A program made the translations under genes and the position numbers. This document shows, piece by piece, positions 8,324 to 19,431 of a stretch of DNA of 64,000 bases. The notes beneath the pieces were generated by a model. It saw nothing but the letters and a program-made list of their open reading frames with translations. It was not told where the DNA came from and ran no database searches. The first letter of the stretch is position 1. Every line of letters starts with the position of its first letter. The DNA comes from Arthrobacter sp. PAMC25564 (GTDB lineage: Bacteria > Actinomycetota > Actinomycetes > Actinomycetales > Micrococcaceae): assembly GCF_004798705.1 (NCBI RefSeq), contig NZ_CP039290.1, positions 2,170,001 to 2,234,000 on the forward strand, written 5' to 3'.

Positions 8324-9709
8324 ATGGAACTCACCGCAGGTCTCGTTTGGCTCCTGGTCGCTTCAGCACTCGTGCTGTTCATGACCCCGGGCCTCGCATT
8401 CTTCTACGGCGGCATGACTCGTGCCAAATCTGCTTTGAACATGATGATGATGAGCTTCGTCGCCATTGGAACCGTCGGCATCATGTGGGTCCTGTGGGGC
8501 GCGTCGATGGCCACGAGCAACGACGACAACTTCTTCCAGATCTTCGCAAACCCGTTCAGCCACTTCGGGCTGCACAACTTCACCGATCCCGCGGATCTGC
8601 TCAAGGTCGGCTACGCCGCCACCTTCGCCATCATCACGGTGGCACTGATCTCGGGCGCGGTCGCCGACCGCGCAAAGTTCTCGGCATGGGTTATCTTCAC
8701 TCCCATCTGGGCGACGCTCGTCTACGCGCCGCTGGCCTACATGGTCTGGGGTGGCGGACTCTTCTCCAAGGACGGCTGGTTCGGCCAGACGTTCGCTCCC
8801 GTGATCGACTTCGCCGGCGGCACCGTCGTGCACATCAACGCCGGCGTGGCCGGCCTGATCCTTGTCCTGATCATCGGTAACCGCAAGGGCTTCGGCAAGG
8901 ATCCGAACCACCGCCCGCACAACGTCCCGTTTGTTATGCTGGGCGCCGCAATTCTCTGGTTCGGCTGGTTCGGCTTCAACGCCGGTGCCGCTGCAACGGT
9001 GGAGCAGGCCGGCCTGATCTGGGTCAACACCCTCGCTGCCCCGGCCGCCGCAATGCTTGGCTGGCTGGCCGTGGAGCGCTTCCGCGACGGGCACCCGACC
9101 TCACTCGGTGCCGCATCCGGTGTAGTCGCCGGCCTGGTCGCGATCACCCCGGCCTGTGCCAACGTTTCCCCGATCGGTGCCATCGGCCTGGGCGTCATCG
9201 CCGGTGTGGCCTCCGCCCTGGCCGTCGGCCTGAAGTTCAAGTTCGGCTATGACGACTCGCTCGACGTCGTCGGTGTCCACCTGGTCTCCGGTGTCATCGG
9301 CACCGTCGCGATCGGCTTCCTCGCCACCCCGAGCCAGGGCCAGGCCGGCCTGTTCTACGGCGGGGGCACCACCCAGCTCGTCGCCCAGGTTCTCGCGGCA
9401 CTGTGCTCCATCCTCTTCACCGCGGTGATGACGTTCATCATCGCCTTCCCGATCCACAAGCTCATGGGCTTCCGGGTCTCCCAGGAGCAGGAAGTGGTGG
9501 GCGTGGACCTCAGCCTGCACGCAGAGACCGCCTACGAGTTCGGCGTCGGCGGCCACGGCGGCAGCTTCCAGCCGCTGCATGAACTCATCACGGGCAAGCC
9601 GCTGGGCGAAGCCGGGATCCCGGAAGAAACAGGACCGGCCACCGGCACGGTGGACGTCAGGTCCAACGGCAAGAAGTCCGCCGCAGGCAAGGAAAGTGTG
9701 GGGGCATGA
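8324..9709 (+). CDS. amt: Ammonium transporter Amt
   Basis: A 461-residue Amt/MEP/Rh channel with 11 predicted membrane helices and about 60 cytoplasmic C-terminal residues. Amt moves ammonium across the inner membrane as a trimer and is blocked when the PII protein GlnK inserts its T-loop. Family hallmarks visible include FYGGMTRAKSALNMMMMS near the N-terminus and DFAGGTVVHINAG (about residues 162-174), which carries one pore histidine. The start ATG follows GAGAGGA. The stop overlaps the glnK start (ATGA), so the pair forms an amt-glnK operon, the near-universal arrangement. The upstream region carries GlnR-like boxes. Confidence 0.96.
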   Translation: MELTAGLVWLLVASALVLFMTPGLAFFYGGMTRAKSALNMMMMSFVAIGTVGIMWVLWGASMATSNDDNFFQIFANPFSHFGLHNFTDPADLLKVGYAATFAIITVALISGAVADRAKFSAWVIFTPIWATLVYAPLAYMVWGGGLFSKDGWFGQTFAPVIDFAGGTVVHINAGVAGLILVLIIGNRKGFGKDPNHRPHNVPFVMLGAAILWFGWFGFNAGAAATVEQAGLIWVNTLAAPAAAMLGWLAVERFRDGHPTSLGAASGVVAGLVAITPACANVSPIGAIGLGVIAGVASALAVGLKFKFGYDDSLDVVGVHLVSGVIGTVAIGFLATPSQGQAGLFYGGGTTQLVAQVLAALCSILFTAVMTFIIAFPIHKLMGFRVSQEQEVVGVDLSLHAETAYEFGVGGHGGSFQPLHELITGKPLGEAGIPEETGPATGTVDVRSNGKKSAAGKESVGA

Positions 9710-10044
9710 AACTGATCACAGCGATCGTCCGTCCGGAAAAGCTCGACGCCATCAGGGAAGGCCTGGAAGCCTACGGTGTGCAGGGCCTGACGGTCAGCGC
9801 GGCGAGCGGCTACGGCCGGCAGCGCGGCTACACCGAGGTGTACCGGGGTGCCGAGTACAACGTGGACCTGTTGCCCAAGATCCGGGTGGAGGTCCTGGCC
9901 ACGGACGAACAGGCGGACGACATCCTGGACGTCATCATCGCCAGCTCGAACACCGGCCGGGCCGGCGACGGCAAGGTCTGGACGATGGATGTGTTCGAGG
10001 CAGTCCGGGTCCGCACCGGGGAACGCGGGGCGGCCGCAATCTGA
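9706..10044 (+). CDS. glnK: PII nitrogen regulatory protein GlnK
   Basis: A 112-residue PII protein, full length. It senses 2-oxoglutarate and ATP/ADP and gates Amt. The T-loop includes GYGRQRGYTEVYRGAEYNVD, with the modifiable Tyr51; in actinobacteria this tyrosine is adenylylated by GlnD. The C-terminal signature region is GRAGDGKVWTMDV, which binds nucleotide. It is translationally coupled to amt. No glnD follows; a bidirectional hairpin and the convergent zwf gene end the operon. Confidence 0.96.
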   Translation: MKLITAIVRPEKLDAIREGLEAYGVQGLTVSAASGYGRQRGYTEVYRGAEYNVDLLPKIRVEVLATDEQADDILDVIIASSNTGRAGDGKVWTMDVFEAVRVRTGERGAAAI

Positions 10045-10080
10045 CGGACCACTGAACCTCACGGACCACTGGACAACGAA

Positions 10081-10116
10081 GGCGGGCCGGATACCGGAAA
10101 CGGTATCCGGCCCGCC
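10081..10116. terminator. Bidirectional hairpin between glnK and zwf
   Basis: A perfect 16-bp stem (10081-10096 with 10101-10116) closes a GAAA tetraloop between two convergent genes. There is no strong U-run on either strand, so termination efficiency is uncertain. Confidence 0.7.
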
Positions 10117-10148
10117 TTCCGTGGGGCAGGGCTGACTTCCGACGGCGG

Positions 10149-11537
10149 TCAGGCCAGCCAGTCCCCGGGGCCGGACGTCCCGGCCGGGTACTCCTGAAGA
10201 GGTACGCTGCCCCGGGCCCAGGCCTTCAGGACCGGATCAACGATCCGCCAGCAGTCCTCCGCCGTGTCGGCCCGGACGGACAGGAGCGGATCCCCGGTGA
10301 GTATTCCCTCGAGGACTTCACCGTAGGGGAGAAGGTCTGAGGCGCTCAGCTCGGCCTTGAGCGTTGCACGGTCCAGGCTCAGGACGTTCCCGGGCCCGTT
10401 GACGTCGACGTCGAACGCCAGAGTGTCCGGGCCGAAACCGATCCGGAGCTGGTTGGGCGCGTCCACCCCGGTGAACCCCTTGGGCAGGTGCGGCGGGGGC
10501 CGGAAGGTCACCACGGCCTCCTTGCGTTTGTTCCCCAGCGCCTTGCCGGAGCGCAGGATGAACGGAACGCCCTGCCAGCGCCAGTTGTCGATCTCCACCT
10601 GGACTTCGGCCAGCGTCTCGGTGCCGCGGGATGCATCCACGCCGGTCTCCTTGGCGTAGTCCGGAACCTTCCGGCCGTCGATGGAGCCCGCGGTGTAGCG
10701 TGCGCGTCGGGTGTTCCTGGCATAGGGCGCCTTGATGCTGCTGGCGCGCAGCACCGTGGCCACCGCATCGCGGAGATCCCGCTCGCCGACGGAGGCCGGG
10801 GGCTCGATCGCCATCAGCGCCATGATCTGGAGCAGGTGGCTCTGGATCATGTCGCGCAGGGCGCCGGCGCCGTCGTAATACCGGGCGCGTCCCTCCAGCG
10901 CCAGGTCCTCATCGAAGATGATCTCGACTTTCTCGATGTGCTCACGGTTCCACACCGGTTCCAGGAAGTTGTTCGCGAACCGCAGGCCCAGGATGTTCAG
11001 TACGGTCGCTTTGCCCAGGAAATGGTCGACCCTGTGGATGTGGTCCTCCGGGACCAATGCGGCCAGCGTTTCGTTGAGATGGCGGGCGGATTCCTCGCTG
11101 GAGCCGAACGGTTTCTCCATCACCAGCCGGGTCCCGGCCGGCACCCGGTCCGAGGCCAGCGCCTCGCACGCAAGCTGGCTGATCCGCGGCGGCAGCGCAA
11201 AGTAGACGGCCACGGGACCCTCCAGCTGCGCCAGGAGCCCGGCGAGCTGCCCCTCGCCCGTGACGTCCAGCTGGTGGTAGCTTGTCGATTCGCGGATCCG
11301 CTTCAGCTCACGCCGGCCGTAGGCCTCGGCCTGGGAGTTCTCGTCCGCGAAGGATTCCTCGATACGCTCCAGCCACTGCTCCGGCGTCCACGGGTCCGAT
11401 CCGGCCCCGACGAGGACCAGGCCCGGGGCGTGCCCCCTGGCCACGAGCCTGGCCAGTCCGGGCAGCAGGAGCCTGCCGGTGAGGTCGCCCGAGGCGCCCA
11501 GGATGAGCAGGGTTTTCACACTTGTTTGGCTGGTCAC
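10149..11537 (-). CDS. zwf: Glucose-6-phosphate dehydrogenase (short form)
   Basis: A 462-residue G6PDH. It oxidises glucose-6-phosphate to 6-phosphogluconolactone, using NADP in most family members. The nucleotide-binding N-terminus is LILGASGDLTGRLLLPGL (about residues 11-28). The substrate/catalytic region contains MEKPFGSS and HRVDHFLGKATV, a variant of the usual RIDHYLGKE motif. It is about 50 residues shorter than the 510-residue Zwf found beside opcA and devB in actinobacteria, and none of those neighbours is present. It may therefore be a second, divergent G6PDH. The start is GTG at 11537. Its product would lead to gnd at 51531-52967. Confidence 0.88.
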   Translation of the reverse strand: MTSQTSVKTLLILGASGDLTGRLLLPGLARLVARGHAPGLVLVGAGSDPWTPEQWLERIEESFADENSQAEAYGRRELKRIRESTSYHQLDVTGEGQLAGLLAQLEGPVAVYFALPPRISQLACEALASDRVPAGTRLVMEKPFGSSEESARHLNETLAALVPEDHIHRVDHFLGKATVLNILGLRFANNFLEPVWNREHIEKVEIIFDEDLALEGRARYYDGAGALRDMIQSHLLQIMALMAIEPPASVGERDLRDAVATVLRASSIKAPYARNTRRARYTAGSIDGRKVPDYAKETGVDASRGTETLAEVQVEIDNWRWQGVPFILRSGKALGNKRKEAVVTFRPPPHLPKGFTGVDAPNQLRIGFGPDTLAFDVDVNGPGNVLSLDRATLKAELSASDLLPYGEVLEGILTGDPLLSVRADTAEDCWRIVDPVLKAWARGSVPLQEYPAGTSGPGDWLA

Positions 11538-11688
11538 CCAGCCAGCATGCCATCTTGAAGGCCCGACTTGATACCCTAGAGAGTCGAGTCCCGTTGTCGA
11601 GGCTGTTCGTCAAGGCGAACATCAGTCGCGACGCTGGCGTGCCGGACCGGCCGCCATCTGTAGATCCACTGAAAGAAGTGCACGGCGC

Positions 11689-13275
11689 GTGTTCAATTCA
11701 CTCTCTGACCGGTTGACAGCAACCTTCAAGAATCTCCGTGGCAAAGGCCGCCTGACCGAGGCGGACGTTGACGCCACGGTCCGCGAGATCCGGCGCGCCC
11801 TCCTTGACGCTGATGTTGCCGTCTCCGTTGTCCGGGAGTTCACCGGCCGCGTGCGCGAACGTGCCCTTGGCGCCGAGGTCTCCGGGGCACTGAACCCGAG
11901 CCAGCAGATCGTGAAGATCGTCAACGAGGAACTCGTCGAGATCCTCGGCGGCGAGACCCGCCGGATCCGCCTGGCCAAGACCGGGCCCACTGTCATCATG
12001 CTCGCCGGCCTTCAAGGCGCCGGTAAGACCACCCTCGCCGGCAAGCTCTCCAAGTGGCTCAAGGCCCAGGGCCACAGCCCCATGCTGGTGGCCTGCGACC
12101 TGCAGCGGCCCAACGCCGTCACCCAGCTCCAGGTCGTCGGCCAGCGCGCCGGCGTGCCCGTGTTCGCGCCGCACCCGGGCGCCACCTCCACCGAGCTTGA
12201 GCACCCCATCGGCGATCCTGTCGCCGTCGCCCGCGCCGGTGTCGAGGAAGCCCGCCGCACCCTGCACGACGTCGTGATCGTGGACACCGCCGGCCGGACC
12301 GGCGTCGACGCCGAAATGATGGAACAGGCCCGCCAGATCCGCCGCGCCATCGTCCCGAACGAAGTGCTGTTCGTGGTCGACGCCATGATCGGCCAGGACG
12401 CCGTCAACACGGCGATGGCCTTCGATGAAGGCGTCAACTTCACCGGCATCGTGCTGTCCAAGCTCGACGGCGACGCCCGCGGCGGTGCCGCGCTCTCCGT
12501 CGCATCGGTGACGGGCAAGCCCGTTATGTTCGCGTCCACCGGGGAAGGCCTGGACGATTTCGAGCTCTTCCACCCGGACCGCATGGCCTCGCGCATCCTT
12601 GACCTCGGTGACGTGCTCACCCTGATCGAGCAGGCCGAGAAGTCCTGGGACAAGGACGAAGCCGCCCGGATGGCGAAGAAGTTCGCCGACCAGGAAGACT
12701 TCACCCTGGACGACTTCCTGTCCCAGATGCAGCAGATCCGCAACATGGGCTCGATGAAGAAAATGCTCATGATGATGCCGGGCGCGCAGAACATCCGGCA
12801 GCAGCTGGAACAGTTCGATGAACGCGAGATCGACCGCGTCGAGGCCATCGTCCGGTCCATGACCCCGCATGAGCGCGTCGCGCCCAAGATCATCAACGGC
12901 TCCCGCCGGGCCCGGATCGCGCGCGGTTCCGGCGTACACGTCTCCGAGGTCAACGGGCTGCTGGAGCGCTTTGCCCAGGCCCAGAAGATGATGAAGAAGA
13001 TGGCGGCCGGCGGCGGAATGCCCGGAATGCCGGGGATGCCGGGCATGGGCGGGGGAGGAGCCCGAAAGGGTGCCAAGAACGCACCGAAGAAGAAGGCGCG
13101 CTCCGGCAACCCTGCCAAGGCCGCACAGGAACTCAAGGATGCCCAGGCCCGGCGTGCCGCGGGCCCCGCGGCACTGCCCACCGGTGCCGCCTTCGGCCAG
13201 CAGGGCGGGGACTTCGATCCGTCCCAGCTGAACCTGCCCAAGGGCTTTGACAAGTTCCTCGGCGGCAGCAAGTAA
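11689..13275 (+). CDS. ffh: Signal recognition particle protein Ffh (SRP54)
   Basis: A 528-residue SRP54 GTPase. With 4.5S RNA it binds signal sequences on ribosomes and delivers them to FtsY. The N domain is followed by the G domain with GLQGAGKTT (about 105-113), DTAGRTGVD and SKLDGDARGG. The M domain (about 325-440) is Met-rich: SMKKMLMMMPGAQNI and a run of PGM repeats near 445. A Lys/Ala-rich tail of about 80 residues is common in actinobacteria. The start is GTG at 11689, downstream of GAAAGAAG. No convincing SRP RNA gene was seen next to it. Confidence 0.97.
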   Translation: MFNSLSDRLTATFKNLRGKGRLTEADVDATVREIRRALLDADVAVSVVREFTGRVRERALGAEVSGALNPSQQIVKIVNEELVEILGGETRRIRLAKTGPTVIMLAGLQGAGKTTLAGKLSKWLKAQGHSPMLVACDLQRPNAVTQLQVVGQRAGVPVFAPHPGATSTELEHPIGDPVAVARAGVEEARRTLHDVVIVDTAGRTGVDAEMMEQARQIRRAIVPNEVLFVVDAMIGQDAVNTAMAFDEGVNFTGIVLSKLDGDARGGAALSVASVTGKPVMFASTGEGLDDFELFHPDRMASRILDLGDVLTLIEQAEKSWDKDEAARMAKKFADQEDFTLDDFLSQMQQIRNMGSMKKMLMMMPGAQNIRQQLEQFDEREIDRVEAIVRSMTPHERVAPKIINGSRRARIARGSGVHVSEVNGLLERFAQAQKMMKKMAAGGGMPGMPGMPGMGGGGARKGAKNAPKKKARSGNPAKAAQELKDAQARRAAGPAALPTGAAFGQQGGDFDPSQLNLPKGFDKFLGGSK

Positions 13276-13345
13276 TTTCCGGGCAGCGAGGCAGCAGCCG
13301 TATGTCGACGGCCGGGTTCACGGGCCGGTGCCATAAGGTAGGAGC

Positions 13346-14080
13346 ATGTTCAAGCAGCGCGTAGTCTTCGTCCACGGGGAAGGCAGCTTCGGTGCCGCCG
13401 CGTGGCCAAAGCAGCACGGGATGGCGCTCAATTACGACGCCCTGTTCCTGCGCCGCCGCGGTTTTGACGCCGTCGCCGAACCTTTGGAGTCCGACTTCGC
13501 AGCCGATGCCGCGATCGTGCTCGGTGCGCTGGCAGACGACGGCCGGGGCGAGGCGGGCGGCCACGTGGTGGCCCATTCGCAGGGGGCCATCGCCGCGATG
13601 ATGGCCGCCGTCGAACGGCCGGACCTCGTCCAGTCCCTTACCCTCGTGGAGCCGGCCTGCCTCTCGCTTACCGCGGAACTGCCCGCGACGGCGGCGCACC
13701 GTGCCCTGATGCAGCCGCTCTTCGAGGTCCGCCACCAACTGAGCGACGCCGACTTCCAGCGCGAGTTCCTCCGCCGGGCCTTCTCGGCGGAGGCACCGGG
13801 GCCGACGACGCCGGAAGCCCGCCGGGAAGCCCGGCGCCTCCGCCTGCAGGCGCCGGGCTGGGAAGCGCCCCTGCAGATCGTGCCGGGCGTCCCCACCCTG
13901 GTCCTGACCGGCGGCTGGGAACCCCTCTACGAGGAAATCGCCGGCTACCTGCGCGAGACCGGCGCCCTGCACCGCATCGCTGCGGGAGGGCACCGGCCCC
14001 AGGATTCAGCGGAGGGCGACCGCCTGATCCGCTCCTTCGTTGCCGAGGTCAGCCGGCGCCAGCATGCCCAGGCATGCTAG
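13346..14080 (+). CDS. Small alpha/beta hydrolase, substrate unknown
   Basis: A 244-residue alpha/beta hydrolase. The nucleophile elbow is VAHSQG, with Ser at about residue 77, and a likely catalytic histidine lies in AGGHRPQD (about 215). An oxyanion-type VHGEGSFG motif sits near the N-terminus. No signal peptide or membrane segment is seen, so it is probably cytosolic. The start ATG has GTAGGAG seven bases upstream. It is convergent with thiC; its 3' end contains the inverted repeat AGCATGCC/GGCATGCT (14061-14078). Nothing in the context reveals a substrate. Confidence 0.82.
   Translation: MFKQRVVFVHGEGSFGAAAWPKQHGMALNYDALFLRRRGFDAVAEPLESDFAADAAIVLGALADDGRGEAGGHVVAHSQGAIAAMMAAVERPDLVQSLTLVEPACLSLTAELPATAAHRALMQPLFEVRHQLSDADFQREFLRRAFSAEAPGPTTPEARREARRLRLQAPGWEAPLQIVPGVPTLVLTGGWEPLYEEIAGYLRETGALHRIAAGGHRPQDSAEGDRLIRSFVAEVSRRQHAQAC
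14061..14078. terminator. Inverted repeat at the 3' end of the hydrolase gene
   Basis: AGCATGCC and GGCATGCT are perfect 8-bp arms separated by CA. They overlap the last codons of the hydrolase and lie between convergent genes; no U-tract follows. Confidence 0.35.
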
Positions 14081-14137
14081 GGCCGGCCGCCTGAACTGCT
14101 GGTCCTGACCCGCTTGTCGTGAACTGGTCCTGAATGC

Positions 14138-16025
<1,888 letters not shown>

Positions 16026-16102
16026 CGAAGCTACCACAGTCCGCCCTGGGCCACACTGCATGTGACGGGGGCCGGACCGCCGCGCGGGCTACGCTTTAAG
16101 CC

Positions 16103-17185
16103 ATGACCAGGATCATCGAATTCAGCGGGCCGGTCCTCACCAGTGCGGCGCAGGAGCACCCCGGCCTCTGGTCCGTCGACGGCATCCTGACTTTCCGCCG
16201 TCCCGCCGCTGCGCCGGACCTCGTGCTGGACGGCTGGGTCATTCCCGGGCTGGTGGACGCGCACTGCCACATCGGGCTCGGCCCCGGCGGAGACGTCCCG
16301 GAACACCTCGCGGAGGAGCAGGCCATCACGGACCGCGACGCCGGCACGCTGCTCGTGCGCGACGCCGGGGCCGTCCACGACACGCGCTGGCTGCAGCAGC
16401 GTGCGGACATGCCCCGCATCATCCGCTCCGGCCGCCACATCGCGAGGACCAGGCGCTACCTCCGGGGCTTCGCCGTCGAGGTCGAGCCGGAGAACCTGGT
16501 GGAGGCCGTGCGCAAGCAGGCGCTCGCCGGCGACGGCTGGGTCAAGCTCGTGGGGGACTGGATTGACCGCGGCGCCGGTGACCTGGCACCGTCCTTCCCG
16601 GCTGCGGTCCTCAAGGACGCCGTCCAGGCCGCGCACGATGAAGGCGCCAGGGTGACGGCGCACTGCTTCGCCGAACAGACCCTGGATGACATGCTCGACG
16701 CCGGGATCGACTGCATCGAGCACGGCACCGGGCTGCTTCCCCGGCACCTGCCCCGGTTTGTGGAACAGGGTGTACCGATCGTCCCGACGCTGATCAACAT
16801 CGCCACGTTCCCAGAGATCGCCGCCCAGGCCGAGGCGAAGTTCCCCCGCTACGCTGCGCACATGCGCGGGCTCTGGGAGCGGCGCAGCGAACGGATCCTG
16901 GAGGCGTTCGAGGCCGGGGTGTCCATCTACGCCGGGACAGACGCCGGCAGCGTGATCAGGCACGGACGGATCGCGGACGAAATCCAGGCCCTGCACGCCG
17001 CCGGGCTCCCGGCCCGGGCTGCTCTCGATGCCGGCGCCTGGGCCGCACGCGCGTGGCTCGGGGCCGAGGCCATCGTAGAAGGTGCCGGCGCCGATGTCCT
17101 GGTCTGTGCCGAGGACCCCAGGGCCCGGCTCGGCACGCTGGATGGACCCCGGCACATCGTGCTGCGGGGTGAACTCATCCATTAG
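16103..17185 (+). CDS. Metal-dependent amidohydrolase family protein
   Basis: A 360-residue amidohydrolase. The first metal ligands sit in DAHCHIGL (about residues 52-59). Later ligands are in TAHCFAE and EHGTG, and the catalytic Asp is in AGTDAGS (about 273-279). This is the imidazolonepropionase/prolidase-like branch of the superfamily; the exact substrate cannot be assigned. There is no signal peptide. It is transcribed away from thiC, with the riboswitch region between them. A MarR-like palindrome follows in the 83 bases before the VOC gene. Confidence 0.85.
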   Translation: MTRIIEFSGPVLTSAAQEHPGLWSVDGILTFRRPAAAPDLVLDGWVIPGLVDAHCHIGLGPGGDVPEHLAEEQAITDRDAGTLLVRDAGAVHDTRWLQQRADMPRIIRSGRHIARTRRYLRGFAVEVEPENLVEAVRKQALAGDGWVKLVGDWIDRGAGDLAPSFPAAVLKDAVQAAHDEGARVTAHCFAEQTLDDMLDAGIDCIEHGTGLLPRHLPRFVEQGVPIVPTLINIATFPEIAAQAEAKFPRYAAHMRGLWERRSERILEAFEAGVSIYAGTDAGSVIRHGRIADEIQALHAAGLPARAALDAGAWAARAWLGAEAIVEGAGADVLVCAEDPRARLGTLDGPRHIVLRGELIH

Positions 17186-17192
17186 GAATAAA

Positions 17193-17204
17193 TTGAAGCT
17201 TCAA
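17193..17204. promoter_or_regulatory. Palindromic operator candidate upstream of the VOC gene
   Basis: TTGAAGCTTCAA is a perfect 12-bp palindrome in AT-rich sequence, 64 bases before the VOC start. Such sites are typical for dimeric MarR-family repressors that control ring-cleaving dioxygenases. No MarR gene is nearby. Confidence 0.4.
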
Positions 17205-17268
17205 GTAATTTAACAGTATGCAAAGGTCATCGAAGGTCGATGGCCGCCGAACCACCGGAGCGTTCACA

Positions 17269-18144
17269 ATGACTGCTGAAGCCACCACCCAGGACCTTCT
17301 TCCCGCCGCACTCACCATGGGCACCGTGATGCTCAAGGTCGGCGACATGAAGCTCATGACGGATTACTATCAGCGTGGCCTCGGCCTCGACATCGTGGCC
17401 GAGCAGGACGGCGGCCTGTACCTCGGGCGCAAGCAGAAGCCGCTGGTCCACCTCGCCCCCGCCCCCGGGCTGACCGTCCCCTCCCGCGGCGAGGCCGGCC
17501 TCTTCCACACCGCCCTGCTGTTCGATGACCAGACCGCCCTGGCCGCCACCGTCGCCACCGCCGCGCAGTACGAGCCGCGGTCCTTCACCGGCAGCGCGGA
17601 CCACCTGGTCAGCGAAGCCTTCTACTTTAACGACCCCGAGGGTAACGGCATCGAGCTGTACTGGGACCGTCCCCGCGAGGCCTGGTCCTGGGACGGCAAG
17701 AACGTCGTGATGGACAGCCTGGCCCTCCCGCCCCAGCGCTACCTCGAGCAGTTCCTCACCGAGGAATCCCTGACCGGCCAGCGCGGGACGGAGGCCGGGA
17801 TCGGGCACGTCCACCTGCAAGTGGGCGATGTCCAGTCGGCCCACGACTTCTACGTCGGCACCCTCGGCTTCGAGAAGACCGCCGGATGGCACGGCCAGGC
17901 GCTGTTCGTCTCGGCCGGAGGCTACCACCACCACATGGCGATGAACGTCTGGAACAGCCGCGGCGCCGGCCCCCGGCGGGACACCCTGGGCCTGGGCGAA
18001 GTGCTGATCGAAGTACCCTCCGGCGACGACGTCGGAGCCCTCGCCGACCGGCTCAAGGTCGCCGGCGTCCAGTCGCACCACACCGGAGCCGAACTGCGCT
18101 TCGAGGATCCGTGGCGCAACCGCCTCCGTGTCGCCGTCCGCTGA
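17269..18144 (+). CDS. VOC-superfamily protein, catechol-2,3-dioxygenase-like
   Basis: A 291-residue two-module VOC protein. Module 1 begins MGTVMLKVGDMKLMTDYY and contains FHTALLF and NGIELYWDRP. Module 2 begins GIGHVHLQVGDVQSAHDFY and ends FEDPWRNRLRV. Histidines and glutamate at the expected strands (GHVHLQV, YHHHMAMN, NGIELYW) could bind metal, as in the CatE/MhqO-type ring-cleavage family. The start chosen is ATG at 17269, after CGGAGCG, which puts module 1 about 15 residues in; an upstream ATG at 17218 would add 17 unconserved residues. Glyoxalase or quinone-detoxification roles remain possible. Confidence 0.82.
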   Translation: MTAEATTQDLLPAALTMGTVMLKVGDMKLMTDYYQRGLGLDIVAEQDGGLYLGRKQKPLVHLAPAPGLTVPSRGEAGLFHTALLFDDQTALAATVATAAQYEPRSFTGSADHLVSEAFYFNDPEGNGIELYWDRPREAWSWDGKNVVMDSLALPPQRYLEQFLTEESLTGQRGTEAGIGHVHLQVGDVQSAHDFYVGTLGFEKTAGWHGQALFVSAGGYHHHMAMNVWNSRGAGPRRDTLGLGEVLIEVPSGDDVGALADRLKVAGVQSHHTGAELRFEDPWRNRLRVAVR

Positions 18145-18288
18145 CACCGGGCGGATGACGCTGCCCGGCTGGGTTAGGCTGAAAAGCGACGGCTGGCGCT
18201 CACCGGCGACTCCGGTCGCCGGAGCGGCGGCCCCGCCGGCCAGGACCTCCCCGCCGGGGACAGCACCTACAGGATAAGGATCAGTTCC

Positions 18289-18726
18289 ATGGGCTACACC
18301 GAAGTCTTTGTGTCCACCCACAACGAAGCCCTCAAGCGCGCGACTGCCCTCGACGGCGGCGGCGCGGCCGTGCCGGGTGCCGTACGGATCCCCGACATCA
18401 GCGACTATGAGATTGAGCGGCTCGGCGACCTCGCCGGGGCCGCCGTGCACGCCTCCGGGGCCGACTATGAGCTGGCCATGGTGGATGTGGCGAGCGAATC
18501 GCTGCTCGGCGTTCCGCACGCCATGGTCCGGGCACTGGCCGAGCTCCTCAGCTACGAAACCGAAGGCGAAGGCAATGTCCTGGAGGACGTGGCCGCTGCC
18601 TGGGCTGCCGAGGAGGACATGCCCTTTGGAGCGGACCAGGCCCTGAGCTACGTCCGGCAGTTCGCCGAAATGGCCGCCGGAATCGACCCGGCCACGAAGT
18701 CCGAACTCTACGTCTGGACCTCCTGA
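18289..18726 (+). CDS. Hypothetical protein, 145 residues
   Basis: A soluble acidic protein that I do not recognise. It begins MGYTEVFVSTHNEALKRA, followed by an Ala/Gly-rich segment, and shows regular alternation of helix-forming residues with no cysteine, signal peptide or membrane segment. The codon use and third-position GC match its neighbours. The start has AAGGATCAG upstream. It stands alone between the VOC gene and the rpsP promoter. No function is proposed. Confidence 0.7.
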   Translation: MGYTEVFVSTHNEALKRATALDGGGAAVPGAVRIPDISDYEIERLGDLAGAAVHASGADYELAMVDVASESLLGVPHAMVRALAELLSYETEGEGNVLEDVAAAWAAEEDMPFGADQALSYVRQFAEMAAGIDPATKSELYVWTS

Positions 18727-18849
18727 CGCCTCCGTTGACCCCCGCTTGCCGGGCGGCCGCAGAGTCCCGTCCCGGGACCCTGCGGCACCTCCCGGAGGGC
18801 CCTCGGCACCCTCCGGGGGCGATTAATCCGGCCATGCATGGCTGTCAAG

Positions 18850-18878
18850 TCGAAATCCCGGCGCTGATCTGGCACAAT
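18850..18878 (+). promoter_or_regulatory. Probable rpsP promoter
   Basis: TCGAAA (18850-18855) and CACAAT (18873-18878) are separated by 17 bases and each matches four of six consensus positions. The transcript would carry a leader of about 130 bases before rpsP. Confidence 0.4.
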
Positions 18879-19013
18879 GAACAGGTACTTGATCTGCGTG
18901 GCCCCTCTCTCCGCGTCCGGATCTTGTCCTTTTAGAACCCCCTAGTACGGCCCGCCCCACGGGTGCAGAACGCCGGGCTCGACCCCGTTTCAGAAACAGG
19001 AGTGACCACAAAA

Positions 19014-19430
19014 GTGGCCGTAAAGATTCGCCTTAAGCGCTTCGGTAAGATGCGCGCACCGTACTACCGCATCGTCGTCATGGACGCACGCTCCAAGCGC
19101 GATGGCCGTGCCATCGAAGAGATCGGCAAGTACCACCCGACCGAAGAGCCCTCGTACATCGAGGTCGACACGGACCGTGCCCAGTACTGGCTCGGCGTCG
19201 GCGCACAGCCGTCCGAGCAGGTTGCCGCGATCCTCAAGATCACCGGTGACTGGCAGAAGTTCAAGGGTCTCCCGGGCCAGGAGGGTACCTTGAAGACCAA
19301 GGCTCCCAAGGCTGCCTTCGTTACCCCGGAAAAGGGTTCCGTGATCATCCCGGAAGCCATCACCAAGAAGGCCAAGAAGGACGACGCCGCCGGGGCCCCC
19401 GCCGAAGCAGAGACCACCGAGGCTGAGTAA
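19014..19430 (+). CDS. rpsP: 30S ribosomal protein S16
   Basis: A 138-residue S16. The conserved start [20 protein letters not shown] is followed by the usual fold to about residue 85. A Lys/Ala/Glu-rich tail of about 50 residues is typical of actinobacteria. The start chosen is GTG at 19014, preceded by CAGGAGTG; the longer frame to 18963 has no family support. S16 is an early 30S assembly protein. khpA starts two bases after the stop, and the order rpsP-khpA-rimM-trmD-rplS is conserved. Confidence 0.97.
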   Translation: MAVKIRLKRFGKMRAPYYRIVVMDARSKRDGRAIEEIGKYHPTEEPSYIEVDTDRAQYWLGVGAQPSEQVAAILKITGDWQKFKGLPGQEGTLKTKAPKAAFVTPEKGSVIIPEAITKKAKKDDAAGAPAEAETTEAE

Positions 19431-19431
19431 A

